The notes below the pieces were generated by a model. That model worked only from the letters and a program-made list of their open reading frames with translations, was not told the DNA's origin and searched no databases. 64,000 nucleotides of DNA from Nemesobacter sp965204665 (GTDB taxonomy: Bacteria; Desulfobacterota_D; UBA1144; Nemesobacterales; Nemesobacteraceae). The DNA lies in assembly GCA_965204665.1 (NCBI GenBank), contig OZ242002.1:310001-374000 (forward strand), in the 5' to 3' direction. Both the position numbers and the translations under genes were made by a program. Positions 34,733-44,595 of this stretch are shown piece by piece (the stretch's first letter is position 1; each line of letters starts with the position of its first letter).

Positions 34733-35270
34733 TACGGGCTCTGCAGGCCCGAAATACTGAACTGGAGAAACAGGTTGCGGAACTTCTATCTGACCGGGAA
34801 TCTCTGTCGAATTTACTGTACGGTAAACGGAACGAGAAACGGAAGAGGCCGAGTTCGGGGCACAGGCGGGAACAACAGCCTGCGCGCCCGGTCATGGTCG
34901 TACACCCCGTCCGGATATTGAGATTGTGGAAGATGTTCCGGTTCCGCCCGCTGATGAATTGACCTGTTCGGATTGCGGGAAGCCGTATATATCTTATTGG
35001 GGAACAACTCGGAGGTCTTCGAGGTCACGGCGTACAGGCGCAGGATCGTTCAGACCTTTCATAGGCGAGGTTGCGACTGCGCATCCTCGCCTATGTACGT
35101 GACCGCCGTTGGCTGTTCGAGCGAGGAAGATATAGATCCTTCGCGCAGTTCGGAGGTGCAAAACTTGAAACCGAAACGGATGTTTTCAACATGACCTGTG
35201 AAGCTGTATCCAGGGGCTTCAGGGGAGTTGGTGCGGTGACCTCATTCAGGAACATTCAGTTGTCGTGATG
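34733..35270 (+). pseudogene. IS66-family transposase, decayed N-terminal part
   Basis: Across several frames the order of an IS66 transposase N-terminus can be read. First a leucine-zipper-like coil (ARNTELEKQVAELLSDRES, NLLYGKRNEKRKR), then DIEIVEDVPVPPADELTCSD with the zinc-finger CSDCGKPY, then EVFEVTAYRRRIVQTFHRRG and CDC. At least two frameshifts are needed. The DDE catalytic domain is missing. This is a relic. Confidence 0.65.
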
Positions 35271-35609
35271 GAGTCTTTACAACTGTCGGTTGGTAGCGGT
35301 TTCGGGGTGTTCAGATCGTGATTCGGGCTCGGAATAAGGTTGTCTCGGCAAGGAAACCGGGTCTGTTCGGCGTAATTCTGCCGTGTAGAAAACAGCCCGC
35401 ATCTGTCCAATAGACAACAACTGAAAATTCCTAGAACCCCACCTGCATTATACTCGGCCGTTAAACTTTCTGATTTCCAAAGGACAGCGGGTTTTCTGGA
35501 AATCTTTGACTGAAGAAATCACATCCTCCGAAACCTCCCGCCCATTTATACACATGCGGAACGGAAATTGGAAAAATCACGAAGAAGATGTATAGTTTGA
35601 CCGTCTCTA
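35271..35609. other. Intergenic region upstream of dnaE
   Basis: No gene is recognised. The stretch should hold the dnaE promoter, but I cannot point to a convincing -35/-10 pair. The first part may be residual IS66 DNA. Confidence 0.4.
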
Positions 35610-38600
35610 ATGGAAAAACCTTTTGTACACCTTCACCTTCACTCGCAGTATTCACTTCTCGACGGTTCGATAAAGTTCGACGAACTGATCAAGAGGGCGA
35701 AGGAACACTCGATGCCAGCTGTGGCGGTCACGGATCACGGCAACCTTTTCGGCGCATACGAGTTTTTCGAGAAAGCCAAAGCCGGAGGTGTAAAACCCAT
35801 AATAGGTTGCGAGATATACGTAACCCCGACACTTAAACTCGAAAAACCATCCGCGGGAAAAAACTACCATCTTACCGTTCTCTGCATGAATGAACGGGGT
35901 TATACAAATCTCTCGAGGCTCGTCACAAAGGGGTATTTTGAGGGTTTTTACCGCCGTCCCAGAGTCGACCACGAAATGCTTGCCGGTCATAACGAGGGAC
36001 TCATAGTACTGTCCGGCTGCATGAGCAGCGAGCTTTCACATGCGATATTTGAAAAAGATGAAAAGGAGCAATTAAGAACCGCTTCCGTCTACAAGGAGAT
36101 TTTTGGGGACCGGTACTACCTTGAAGTGCAGGCAATCGGCACGAAGGAACAAAAAAGAATCAACCGAGGTTTGGTGAAAATCGGAAAAAGTCTGGGAATA
36201 AAACTTGCGGCGACGAACGACTGTCATTTTCTCACCAAAGAAGATTACAAATCCCATGACACGCTTCTATGTATTCAGACCGGAAGCATGGTAACCGACG
36301 AAAAAAGGATGAGATTCCAGAGTGATGATTTCTATGTCAAGACAGAGCAGGAGATGGTCCAATCTCTTAAGGGATTTGAGGAAGCGATAGAGGAATCTGT
36401 GAGAATATCCGAGCGTTGTGAGTTTGAGTTCCGAAGCGACGGCTACAGATTCCCACGTTACTCTCCACCGGAGGGGAAATCTCTTGATGAGTTTATGCGC
36501 GAGGTTTCACGTAAGAATCTTGAGAAGATGTTAAATGAAAACGGGATTTCTGAAGACATACGCATAACCTACCGCAACCGCCTTGAAACGGAACTTGACA
36601 CCATCTGTCAAATGGGCTTTTCCGGATATTTTCTGGTGGTATCGGATTTTATTCTGCATGCGAAGAAAAACAACATTCCGGTGGGACCGGGAAGGGGAAG
36701 CGCCGCCGGCAGTCTGGTCGCCTATTCACTAGGAATAACCGCGGTCGACCCCATAAGACATAAGCTTATTTTTGAGAGATTTCTCAATCCTGAAAGGATA
36801 AGCATGCCGGATATAGATGTTGACTTCTGCACGGAGCACCGGGACGAGATAATAAAGTACGTAACGGACAAATACGGGGCGGACAAGGTGGCGCAGATAG
36901 GAACTTTCGGAACCATGTCTTCAAAAGCCGTTATAAAGGATGTGGGTAGAGTTCTAGGACTCGCTTACTCAGAAGTCGACCGACTCTCAAAATTAATTCC
37001 TTCATTCCGGGGAAAAGTCTTCAGCATAGAGAAAGCGCTGACGGAAATAACCGAGATAAAAAAAATTCTTTCGGAAAACAAGGAACTTGCCGATGCGATT
37101 GAAGTAGCGAAGTCGCTTGAAAACATGGTACGACACTCATCCACGCATGCGGCCGGAATAGTAATATCAGACGAACCGATAGCCGATTATATCCCTCTCT
37201 ACAAGGGAAGCAAGAACGAAATCGTGACCCAGTTCGACATGAACTCCATTGAGAAACTCGGCTATGTGAAATTTGATTTTCTAGGACTCAAAACCCTCAC
37301 GATAATTGACAAGGCGGTAAAATACATCCGCCGGAATCAAGAAGACGGTAATGAGAAATTCGAAATACAGAACATTCCGCTTGACGACCCCGAGACCTAT
37401 GCGCTTTTCTGCGAGGGAAACACCATGGGGGTGTTTCAGGTGGAATCTGTCGGGATGAAGGATCTTCTCGCAAAACTTCGCCCCTCGGAATTTGAGGATA
37501 TAATAGCCGCTTTGGCCCTTTACAGACCGGGACCTCTTGACAGCGGAATGGTGAAGGATTTCATAAAGAGAAAACACGGAGACAGGGTTAACTTTCCACA
37601 TCCGACTCTTCAAGAAATATTGCGTGAAACCTACGGTCTTTTCGTCTACCAAGAGCAGATAATGCAAACAGCAAGTGAAATTGCAGGATTCACCATGGGA
37701 GATGCGGACCTTCTGCGCAGAGCGATGGGGAAAAAGAAATCAAGCGAAATGAAAGCTCAACGTGAGAAATTCTTGAAAGGAACCGCTGAAAAAGGAATCA
37801 GCAGCGCGAAAGCTCGGGAACTTTTCGACACTATGGAGAAATTCGCCGAGTACTCTTTCAACAAGAGTCACAGCGCGGCCTATGCAATGATCACCTACCA
37901 AACAGCCTATCTGAAGACTCACTACACGGCGGCATTCATGGCGGCATTTATGTCTGTCGAGGCGCACAATGTGGACAAGGTGATCTCGGGGATAACCGAG
38001 TGCAGGAAGATTGGAATAGAGGTGCTGCAGCCTGACATAAACCGGAGTTTTTCAGGGTTTATCATTTCGGAAAACAAAATACGGTTTGGATTCACCGCCA
38101 TAAAATACGTAGGTGACTCGCTTATTGAGGAAATTGTGAAACAGCGGGAAAAAGATGGAGAGTACAAATCTGTTACTGATTTCTGCGGACGAATCAACCC
38201 TAGGACGCTTAATAGAAAGTCGTTTGAAAGCCTGATAATGGGGGGAGTTTTCGACTCTCTGCACGCAAACCGAGCGCAGCTTTTTAAATCCTCTGAGAAA
38301 CTGCTTAATTACAACTCCGCAAAACTCAGCGCTTCACCCAGAGGGCAGGGAATGCTGTTTGACCTTTCAGAAACCGTACCGGAGCCGAGCCTCGACGACA
38401 TCGACCCGTGGAATGAGCAGACCCTACTTGAAAATGAACTTGAGGTACTGGGACTTTACGTGTCTTCGCACCCGCTTGAAAAATACTCATCAGAACTTAA
38501 AAAAATCGGATCTCTTCACAACACAAAATCCATAATTGAACTTAAGGATGGCATTGAAGTGAAGATGGCCGGGGTTGTAAGAAAAACTGAGATAAAAACC

Positions 38601-39062
38601 ACGAAAAAGGGAAACGGTCTGATAGGTTACCTCACTATCGAAGACCTCAACGGTTTTGCCGAAGTTATAGTGTTTAATGATACTCTTCGCAAATCCCGCC
38701 CGCTTTTGGAACAGAAATCTGAACCTATAATAGTAAAAGCTAAAGTCGAAAAAAATTCGGACGACAAAGTGCGTCTGCTTGCAAACGATATTTTTTCTCT
38801 CATGGAAAACAGAGGACGGCGCGCTGTGCAAATAAATATGGATAGCAGAGCTGCAAGCAAGGAGAATATCAATTCTCTGAAGAAAATTTTCGAGGAGTTT
38901 CCAGGAAACTCAACGGTTGTAATAGATATAAAAACACACAGTTCGCAAGCCATTCTGAGAGTGGAAAACCACAGGGTGGATTTCAAGCCGGAATTTATAG
39001 AGAATATCGAGAATCTGCTCGGAAAAAATTCGGTGGCTCTGAAAGAAAGGTTATTTACCTGA
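35610..39062 (+). CDS. dnaE: DNA polymerase III subunit alpha
   Basis: This 1150-residue protein is the replicative polymerase. It begins with a PHP domain (HLHLHSQYSLLDGSIKF, AVAVTDHGNLFGA, HFLTKED). The catalytic C family palm follows with GPGRGSAAGSLVAYSLGI and the aspartate motif MPDIDVDFCTEHRDEI. Next come FNKSHSAAYAMITYQTAYLK, helix-hairpin-helix and OB-fold regions (VKMAGVVRKTEIKTTKKGN) and a C-terminal tail. Length is normal for DnaE1. It stands as a single gene; its last 12 bp overlap the convergent DUF2103 gene. Confidence 0.95.
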   Translation: MEKPFVHLHLHSQYSLLDGSIKFDELIKRAKEHSMPAVAVTDHGNLFGAYEFFEKAKAGGVKPIIGCEIYVTPTLKLEKPSAGKNYHLTVLCMNERGYTNLSRLVTKGYFEGFYRRPRVDHEMLAGHNEGLIVLSGCMSSELSHAIFEKDEKEQLRTASVYKEIFGDRYYLEVQAIGTKEQKRINRGLVKIGKSLGIKLAATNDCHFLTKEDYKSHDTLLCIQTGSMVTDEKRMRFQSDDFYVKTEQEMVQSLKGFEEAIEESVRISERCEFEFRSDGYRFPRYSPPEGKSLDEFMREVSRKNLEKMLNENGISEDIRITYRNRLETELDTICQMGFSGYFLVVSDFILHAKKNNIPVGPGRGSAAGSLVAYSLGITAVDPIRHKLIFERFLNPERISMPDIDVDFCTEHRDEIIKYVTDKYGADKVAQIGTFGTMSSKAVIKDVGRVLGLAYSEVDRLSKLIPSFRGKVFSIEKALTEITEIKKILSENKELADAIEVAKSLENMVRHSSTHAAGIVISDEPIADYIPLYKGSKNEIVTQFDMNSIEKLGYVKFDFLGLKTLTIIDKAVKYIRRNQEDGNEKFEIQNIPLDDPETYALFCEGNTMGVFQVESVGMKDLLAKLRPSEFEDIIAALALYRPGPLDSGMVKDFIKRKHGDRVNFPHPTLQEILRETYGLFVYQEQIMQTASEIAGFTMGDADLLRRAMGKKKSSEMKAQREKFLKGTAEKGISSAKARELFDTMEKFAEYSFNKSHSAAYAMITYQTAYLKTHYTAAFMAAFMSVEAHNVDKVISGITECRKIGIEVLQPDINRSFSGFIISENKIRFGFTAIKYVGDSLIEEIVKQREKDGEYKSVTDFCGRINPRTLNRKSFESLIMGGVFDSLHANRAQLFKSSEKLLNYNSAKLSASPRGQGMLFDLSETVPEPSLDDIDPWNEQTLLENELEVLGLYVSSHPLEKYSSELKKIGSLHNTKSIIELKDGIEVKMAGVVRKTEIKTTKKGNGLIGYLTIEDLNGFAEVIVFNDTLRKSRPLLEQKSEPIIVKAKVEKNSDDKVRLLANDIFSLMENRGRRAVQINMDSRAASKENINSLKKIFEEFPGNSTVVIDIKTHSSQAILRVENHRVDFKPEFIENIENLLGKNSVALKERLFT

Positions 39063-39341
39063 ACCTTCTACAATGTTTTTCACCGCTTCAGGATCACTCG
39101 TAATTACAAATACTTCCTGAACCGACGTACCGCTTCTCGCTATAAGTTTGGCTCCGTCGTTTATCGGGTATTTATAACTTACCGTCAGAATTTCTCCTGT
39201 TGAGCGGCCGACATCTATTCTTCCGGGGATGATTCCGGACACATGGTCAAGGTGTGAAATTTTGTCTTCCAGAAAACGCCTGAGACCTTTTATTATCGAA
39301 TGTTCCGTTTTTATTTTGTTTTTTCTGTATTTCATTCCCAT
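39051..39341 (-). CDS. DUF2103-like protein
   Basis: This 96-residue protein starts at ATG 39341 (or at 39335) behind AGGGGGA. Visible blocks are KTEHSIIKGLRRFLEDK, VSGIIPGRID and a C-terminal AKLIARSGTSVQEVFVI. These resemble DUF2103, annotated as a predicted metal-binding family in bacteria and archaea without known function. It is the last gene behind guaA on this strand and overlaps the 3' end of dnaE. Confidence 0.6.
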   Translation of the reverse strand: MGMKYRKNKIKTEHSIIKGLRRFLEDKISHLDHVSGIIPGRIDVGRSTGEILTVSYKYPINDGAKLIARSGTSVQEVFVITSDPEAVKNIVEGSGK

Positions 39342-39407
39342 TCTACCGATTCCCCCTGAAGAATACCTTACTTTCAACCTGGCGAGATATGCGGGCGGGG
39401 CATGGAA

Positions 39408-40940
39408 TCATTGCCACTCTATTGTACTTGGAGGCTTGGTGGATATATCGTAAACAACACGGTTTATTCCTTTTACTTCATTGATTATCCTGGCCGCCGC
39501 GCTTGTCAGTAAATCATATGATATTCTTGCCCAGTCGGCGGTCATTCCGTCTGTACTGGTCACAGCCCTGAGAGCGCAGACATTTTCATAGGTTCGCCCA
39601 TCACCCATCACCCCTACCGTCCTTACCGGAATAAATACGCAGAAAGCCTGCCATATATCGTCGTATACACCCGCTTCTTTAAGTTCTTCAATAAATACAC
39701 TGTCGGCTTGTCTCAGTATGGAAAGCCGGCGTCGCGTAACTTCTCCCATTATCCTGATCGCGAGACCAGGACCGGGAAACGGGTGGCGACCTACAAGAGA
39801 TGAAGATAAACCAAGACTTTTCCCGACACTCCTCACCTCATCTTTGAAAAGGTCCCGAAGAGGCTCAATTATTTCCAGATCCATTTTTTCCGGAAGACCT
39901 CCCACGTTATGGTGGGACTTTATCATCGCGGATGGCCCTTTGACGCTTACGCTTTCTATAACATCGGGGTAAAGTGTTCCTTGGGCGAGAAACCGCACAT
40001 CCGATATCTTGCGAGCCTCGTCTTCAAACACTCTTATAAATTCCTCGCCCATGATTTTCCTTTTCGTCTCAGGGTCGGTAATCCCCTTGAGACGGGCAAG
40101 GAATCTGTCTTCGGCATCAACATAAATGAAGTTCATATCAAGTCCCGAAAAAGCGTTACGGACCTCATGCGCCTCGTTAAGCCTCATGCATCCCGTATCT
40201 ACGAAAATACAGTAGAGGTTCCGTCCCACCGCTTCGTTGATAAGAACTGCGGCAACTGAAGAATCGACTCCTCCCGACAGTCCGCAGATGATTTTTTCGA
40301 CACCTACCCTTTCTCTTATTTCCTGTATTGAATTCTCTATGAAAGATCTGGCGGTCCATCCTCCATTGAGTGATGCCACACGGAAAAGAAAATTAGACAA
40401 TATCTGCTTGCCCGATTCAGTATGTACAACTTCGGGGTGGAACTGAACTCCGTAGATGTCTCCACGGGCATTTCTTATCGCAGCGAATTCGGTGTTTTCC
40501 GTAACCGCCACAGCAGAAAATCCGGCTGGAACGCTAAGTACCCTATCACCATGAGACATCCATACGCCGGTCGTGGGAGAAACTGAGTAAAAAAGCGGGT
40601 CGTTTGAGTCCGCGTTGAGAACAGCCGGACCATATTCCCGTTTCTCCGAATGTTCAACATTCCCCCCAAGCTGGGAAACAATCAGCTGAAGTCCGTAACA
40701 GATGCCGAGAACAGGAATCCCGAGAGACAGCAATTGCTTATCAACCCTGGGAGAGCATTTCTCCCTGACGCTTGACGGTCCCCCTGAAAGTATTATCGCG
40801 CGGGGCGGGTCTTTTTTTATCTCGTCTAAAGAAACATTAAACGGCTTTACCTCGGAATAGACCCCCAGTTCCCTCGTCCGCCTAGCTATAAGTTGAGTGT
40901 ATTGGGATCCGAAATCAAGAACCAGAACTTTTTCGCGCAT
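39408..40940 (-). CDS. guaA: GMP synthase (glutamine-hydrolysing)
   Basis: GuaA aminates XMP to GMP. The start is set at ATG 40940, directly before REKVLVLDFGSQYTQLIAR; the open frame begins 18 codons earlier. The N-terminal class I amidotransferase has the nucleophile in VLGICYGLQLI and HPEV for the histidine. The ATP pyrophosphatase has the PP-loop ICGLSGGVDSSVAAVL. The C-terminal dimerisation domain ends with the conserved KPPSTIEWQ. It follows guaB by 61 bp, so the two enzymes of GMP synthesis are adjacent and ordered B-A. Confidence 0.95.
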   Translation of the reverse strand: MREKVLVLDFGSQYTQLIARRTRELGVYSEVKPFNVSLDEIKKDPPRAIILSGGPSSVREKCSPRVDKQLLSLGIPVLGICYGLQLIVSQLGGNVEHSEKREYGPAVLNADSNDPLFYSVSPTTGVWMSHGDRVLSVPAGFSAVAVTENTEFAAIRNARGDIYGVQFHPEVVHTESGKQILSNFLFRVASLNGGWTARSFIENSIQEIRERVGVEKIICGLSGGVDSSVAAVLINEAVGRNLYCIFVDTGCMRLNEAHEVRNAFSGLDMNFIYVDAEDRFLARLKGITDPETKRKIMGEEFIRVFEDEARKISDVRFLAQGTLYPDVIESVSVKGPSAMIKSHHNVGGLPEKMDLEIIEPLRDLFKDEVRSVGKSLGLSSSLVGRHPFPGPGLAIRIMGEVTRRRLSILRQADSVFIEELKEAGVYDDIWQAFCVFIPVRTVGVMGDGRTYENVCALRAVTSTDGMTADWARISYDLLTSAAARIINEVKGINRVVYDISTKPPSTIEWQ

Positions 40941-41001
40941 TTCAAAAACCGGTTTTCCCGATACGACCGGATAAATCTGCTGCTGTAAGTACAAAAGCGC
41001 T

Positions 41002-42471
41002 CTACCCGATTCTGTAATTGGGCGATTCCTTGGTGATCACGATGTCGTGAACATGACTTTCCTGAAGTCCGGCGTTGGTAATCTTGACAAACCTCGCGTT
41101 CCGCTGCAGGTCTTTTATCGTTGAAGAACCTGTATAACCCATTCCCGCGCGAAGCCCCCCGACCAACTGGTAAATTATGGCTCCTATATTACCTCTGTAA
41201 GGAACCCTGCCCTCTATTCCCTCGGGAACAAGTTTAGCCTCTTCCCTCATTTCGTCGTCCTGGGCATACCTATCCCTGCTCCCCGACCTCATGGCCTCTA
41301 TGGAACCCATTCCTCTGTACACTTTGTAAGTTCTTCCCTGGTAGAGTACGACCTCTCCGGGAGCCTCATCCGACCCTGCAAGAAGATTCCCTATCATTAC
41401 CGAATCCGCTCCTGCGGCAAGAGCTTTGGTTATATCCCCGGAGTACTTTATTCCACCATCGGCTATTACCGGAATACCTTGATTCTTCGCAACCGAACAT
41501 ACATTAGTTATCGCCGTTATCTGAGGCATTCCTATGCCGGCTATTACTCGGGTGGTGCATATCGACCCGGGACCAACCCCTACCTTAAGACAGTCGGCAC
41601 CGACCTTTATAAGTGCTTCTGCAGCTTCCGCAGTCGCTATATTTCCAACAACAAGGTTTATATCATACTTTTTCCTTACGGCCGCTATATGGTCAACCAC
41701 TCTTTTTGAATGACCATGCGCGGTGTCAATCACTATAATGTCACATCCCGCCGCGACAAGTTCGTCCACCCTCTCCATGCTATCTCTGTCAACCCCTACT
41801 GCGGCTCCTACAAGAAGCCTTCCCATCGTGTCCTTCGATGATTTAGGGAATTTCTCTATTTTCTCTATGTCCTTCATGGTTATCAGACCACGAAGCTTGA
41901 ACTCATCGTCAACCACCGGAAGTTTTTCTATCTTGAACCTATGAAGAAGGTCTTTGGCTTCAGCAATAGTGGTACCCTCTTTCACCGTGACGAGTTTTTC
42001 TCTAGGAGTCATAATTTCATCAATCTCAAGATCCATGTTCTTTTCGAATCTTATATCCCTATTAGTAACTATTCCTTGGAGGGTTTTATCAGCCCCTATA
42101 ATCGGAAGCCCGGAAATATTATTTTCAAGCATTAAGTCGAGAACTTGACGAACCCGAGTCTTCAGACCCACGGTAAGAGGATTTACGATCATTCCACTCT
42201 CATACTTCTTCACTTTCTCCACTTCACCTCTCTGCGCAGGTATGGAGAGATTTCTGTGTATTATCCCTATTCCGCCTTCCTGCGCCATGGCAATCGAGGT
42301 TCGAAACTCCGTCACGGTATCCATGGCGGCACTGATTATGGGAATATTGAGTCTCACCTGTCCGGTAAGACTTGCCGAGACATCAACTTCGCTTGGAAGA
42401 ACTTCGGAGTAGGCGGGCGACAGTATTACATCATCAAAAGTGAGTGCTTCCTCAATAACAATATCAAGCAT
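41002..42471 (-). CDS. guaB: IMP dehydrogenase
   Basis: GuaB oxidises IMP to XMP with NAD+, the committed step of guanine nucleotide synthesis. The 489-residue protein has the catalytic cysteine loop GVGPGSICTTRVIAG, the flap region RYAQ, and the barrel start TFDDVILSPAYSEVLPS. A CBS-domain pair is inserted at about residues 95-205 (MTPREKLVTV, LRGLITMKDIEK). It starts 5 bp after the stop of the lysine-rich protein gene, so the two are probably translationally coupled. Confidence 0.95.
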   Translation of the reverse strand: MLDIVIEEALTFDDVILSPAYSEVLPSEVDVSASLTGQVRLNIPIISAAMDTVTEFRTSIAMAQEGGIGIIHRNLSIPAQRGEVEKVKKYESGMIVNPLTVGLKTRVRQVLDLMLENNISGLPIIGADKTLQGIVTNRDIRFEKNMDLEIDEIMTPREKLVTVKEGTTIAEAKDLLHRFKIEKLPVVDDEFKLRGLITMKDIEKIEKFPKSSKDTMGRLLVGAAVGVDRDSMERVDELVAAGCDIIVIDTAHGHSKRVVDHIAAVRKKYDINLVVGNIATAEAAEALIKVGADCLKVGVGPGSICTTRVIAGIGMPQITAITNVCSVAKNQGIPVIADGGIKYSGDITKALAAGADSVMIGNLLAGSDEAPGEVVLYQGRTYKVYRGMGSIEAMRSGSRDRYAQDDEMREEAKLVPEGIEGRVPYRGNIGAIIYQLVGGLRAGMGYTGSSTIKDLQRNARFVKITNAGLQESHVHDIVITKESPNYRIG

Positions 42472-42476
42472 GAACG

Positions 42477-43028
42477 TCAGCCTGCCTTCTTGGCGGTCGA
42501 GTTTCTCGTGGTTCGCGATTTTCTGGTTGTCGGCTCTGATTTAGTTCTCTTTGCGGCAGCGGTTTTCTTTGCGACGGCTGTCTTCTTTGCGGCGGCGGCT
42601 TTCTTTACGGCAGCTGTCTTCTTCGCACCGGTTTTCTCAACCCTTGAGTTAGCTTTTGCTTCTGTTGCTGCTTTCTTTGTCGTTTTCGGCTTAGGTTCTG
42701 CCCCTTCCTTGCCATCGGAAACTACTTTTAATTCCATTTCTTTGAAACCCTTTTCGAACAGGTTAAGAATTTTTTTTCTGGCTTCTGAAGCCTCAACGCT
42801 GAACTCAATTTTTATTTCCTGGTCCTTCTCAAGAAGAGTCAAAAAAACAGGGTTCAAGCCCACATAAGTCGTATCATCCACTTTTTCAAACCCCATGGGC
42901 TTAAGAAGTTTCTTGGGAATAACGGGAAACTGGAAGGCAATCGTGCTGACAGACCCCTCGGAAAGTGAACCATCCTGACATATGCTGATTTTTATTTTCG
43001 TAGTCTTCATTATCTGACCATCCGTCAT
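42477..43028 (-). CDS. Protein with histone H1-like lysine/alanine-rich tail
   Basis: This is a 183-residue protein of two parts. Residues 1-100 form a globular region (FQFPVIPKKLLKPMGFEKVD, PVFLTLLEKDQEIKIEFSVE) that I do not recognise. Residues 110-183 are a low-complexity basic tail of KKAAA/AKKTA repeats ending in RKSRTTRNSTAKKAG. The tail resembles the chlamydial Hc1 and eukaryotic H1 C-termini, which bind DNA or RNA without sequence preference. The gene sits 5 bp before guaB. A nucleic-acid-binding role is inferred from composition alone. The start may be ATG 43028 or 43010. Confidence 0.75.
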   Translation of the reverse strand: MTDGQIMKTTKIKISICQDGSLSEGSVSTIAFQFPVIPKKLLKPMGFEKVDDTTYVGLNPVFLTLLEKDQEIKIEFSVEASEARKKILNLFEKGFKEMELKVVSDGKEGAEPKPKTTKKAATEAKANSRVEKTGAKKTAAVKKAAAAKKTAVAKKTAAAKRTKSEPTTRKSRTTRNSTAKKAG

Positions 43029-43119
43029 TTTCTAGAAATCATAAACCCTTTATTTTACCGGACAAACCTAATAAGGCAATTTCAGACACATTTCTCGCAG
43101 ACTGACGGAAACAACAATA

Positions 43120-43695
43120 TTATTCATCTGACATCACTTCAAAATCCGTGATTTCGACTTCATACTTGAGTCCCAGCACCTTATTCACGGACAGATAGAA
43201 GGTGTTGAAGAAAACGGTGTTTCCCGGCTTTATGTTGAAATTGGCTGTTGTTCTTGACTCATCGAATCCCGGAACGTCATCTCCTGCTCTTCTTCCGAGT
43301 TTCTCAAGAGGTCCCGCCGCGTCGGCATTTCTTATATCCCGCATGGACAGCGTGTTTCCCGCGTAAAAATCCTGCGTATGCAGAACTCTATCTGAAACCC
43401 GGAAGATGCTTCTGAGCTTTACGTAGCTTACAGGCGCGGCGCTTTCATTCATAACCTCCCCCCGGACAAAGAAAAGGTAACCTTTCTTGGTACTTACCCA
43501 ACTGGACTCGGTATTTCTTATAATCAGGTTCCGAGAAACATCCTCTCTGCCAAAAAACCACTCTTCAGGCAATACCCCGCATTTGAGCAAGACTAGACCA
43601 AGCAGAAGAAAAACAACCGTCACCCAGATAAATCTTCGTCTAGATTTTCTCTTCCTGACCTTGTCTATTCCGTAAAAAACCTTTTCTGGATCCAT
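43120..43695 (-). CDS. DUF3426-like membrane-anchored protein
   Basis: This is a 191-residue protein with a basic N-terminus (RKRKSRRR), one membrane helix (about residues 23-40) and an extracytoplasmic beta-rich domain. The domain motif FVRGEVMNESAAPVSYVKLR is typical of DUF3426. The usual N-terminal zinc ribbon is missing. Upstream, in another frame, a short open stretch (about 43785-43640) reads KQPKPEVKKELSSVEENTIC, which could be part of a longer original N-terminus lost by a frameshift. Function unknown. Confidence 0.65.
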   Translation of the reverse strand: MDPEKVFYGIDKVRKRKSRRRFIWVTVVFLLLGLVLLKCGVLPEEWFFGREDVSRNLIIRNTESSWVSTKKGYLFFVRGEVMNESAAPVSYVKLRSIFRVSDRVLHTQDFYAGNTLSMRDIRNADAAGPLEKLGRRAGDDVPGFDESRTTANFNIKPGNTVFFNTFYLSVNKVLGLKYEVEITDFEVMSDE

Positions 43696-44595
43696 GAAAA
43701 ATCACGGTTTCGGGACAAATAGTGTTTTCTTCAACAGAAGACAACTCCTTCTTTACTTCTGGTTTAGGTTGTTTAAAACCGCCCATTACATGTTTCCAAG
43801 GAGTTATATTCAAATCAGCGTATGGTATGTGGTTGAGATACCTTTAATAACCGAGTGGCTGCAGCGAGAATTCACCACAGACAGACTAATTTTAGAATTT
43901 GCTCCATTATGTTGTTAGTAGCACATCTCCAAATCTTTATCCGATTTTTGTTATAACACCCACGTCCATTAAAACCGGCCTCAAGACCCGCAGACACTCT
44001 ATGCGGGAGTAGGACCGGTCAAAATTTGTACCGAAACATTTTATAGTCGACTTGAGAATAACCCTCCCAAGACCAATACCCCCAGTTCGTCTGGTATCAA
44101 GAAATTGAACAACATCCAAAAATAAACATGTCCGCCCTTTTTTCTGATTCTTTCAAAATCCACACAGCGGGCACTTCCTCTCAAACCGGAGCCGAATTCT
44201 TTCCATTCGGCAAAACTAGCGGATGTATGATCAGTGAAAAGACGGGCACTATGAAGACGGACAACTTCTCCATGGGGAAATTATAACAAGAGAATCACGT
44301 AATGAGAAATTACCGCGCCCATCAAATCTGGAATAAGAATAGTGGTTAATCAAGAGGTGTTCTGATCTTACTCTCTGATTCTGTTTCTCCTAGCATCTCT
44401 TTTACGATTTCCGGTTCTGCTCCCCTTTGAACAAGAACTATTTCTCTGATCTAGGGGTTTGCACTTTGCAATGTAGTTGTAAATTTCAGTCTCTTTTATT
44501 TCTCCGCATACATACCACCACCGGAACAAATTGAAAAAAAGACTGATTTGTGGGATAATGAAAATTCATTATTTCTTAGGAGTGTACATTACAAA
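43696..44595. other. 900-bp region without a recognised gene
   Basis: Apart from the short possible frame upstream of the DUF3426-like gene, no coding region is supported. A nested inverted repeat lies at about 43972-44020: CCCGCA (43987-43992) pairs with TGCGGG (44002-44007), flanked by ACCGGCCT and AGGACCGGT. It could be a structured RNA or terminator. The right end must contain the moxR promoter. Confidence 0.45.

Noticed and set aside
43937..44119. 60-codon minus-strand frame in the 900-bp gap
   Set aside because: No ribosome binding site or family; it overlaps a strong inverted repeat, so an RNA or terminator structure is likelier.
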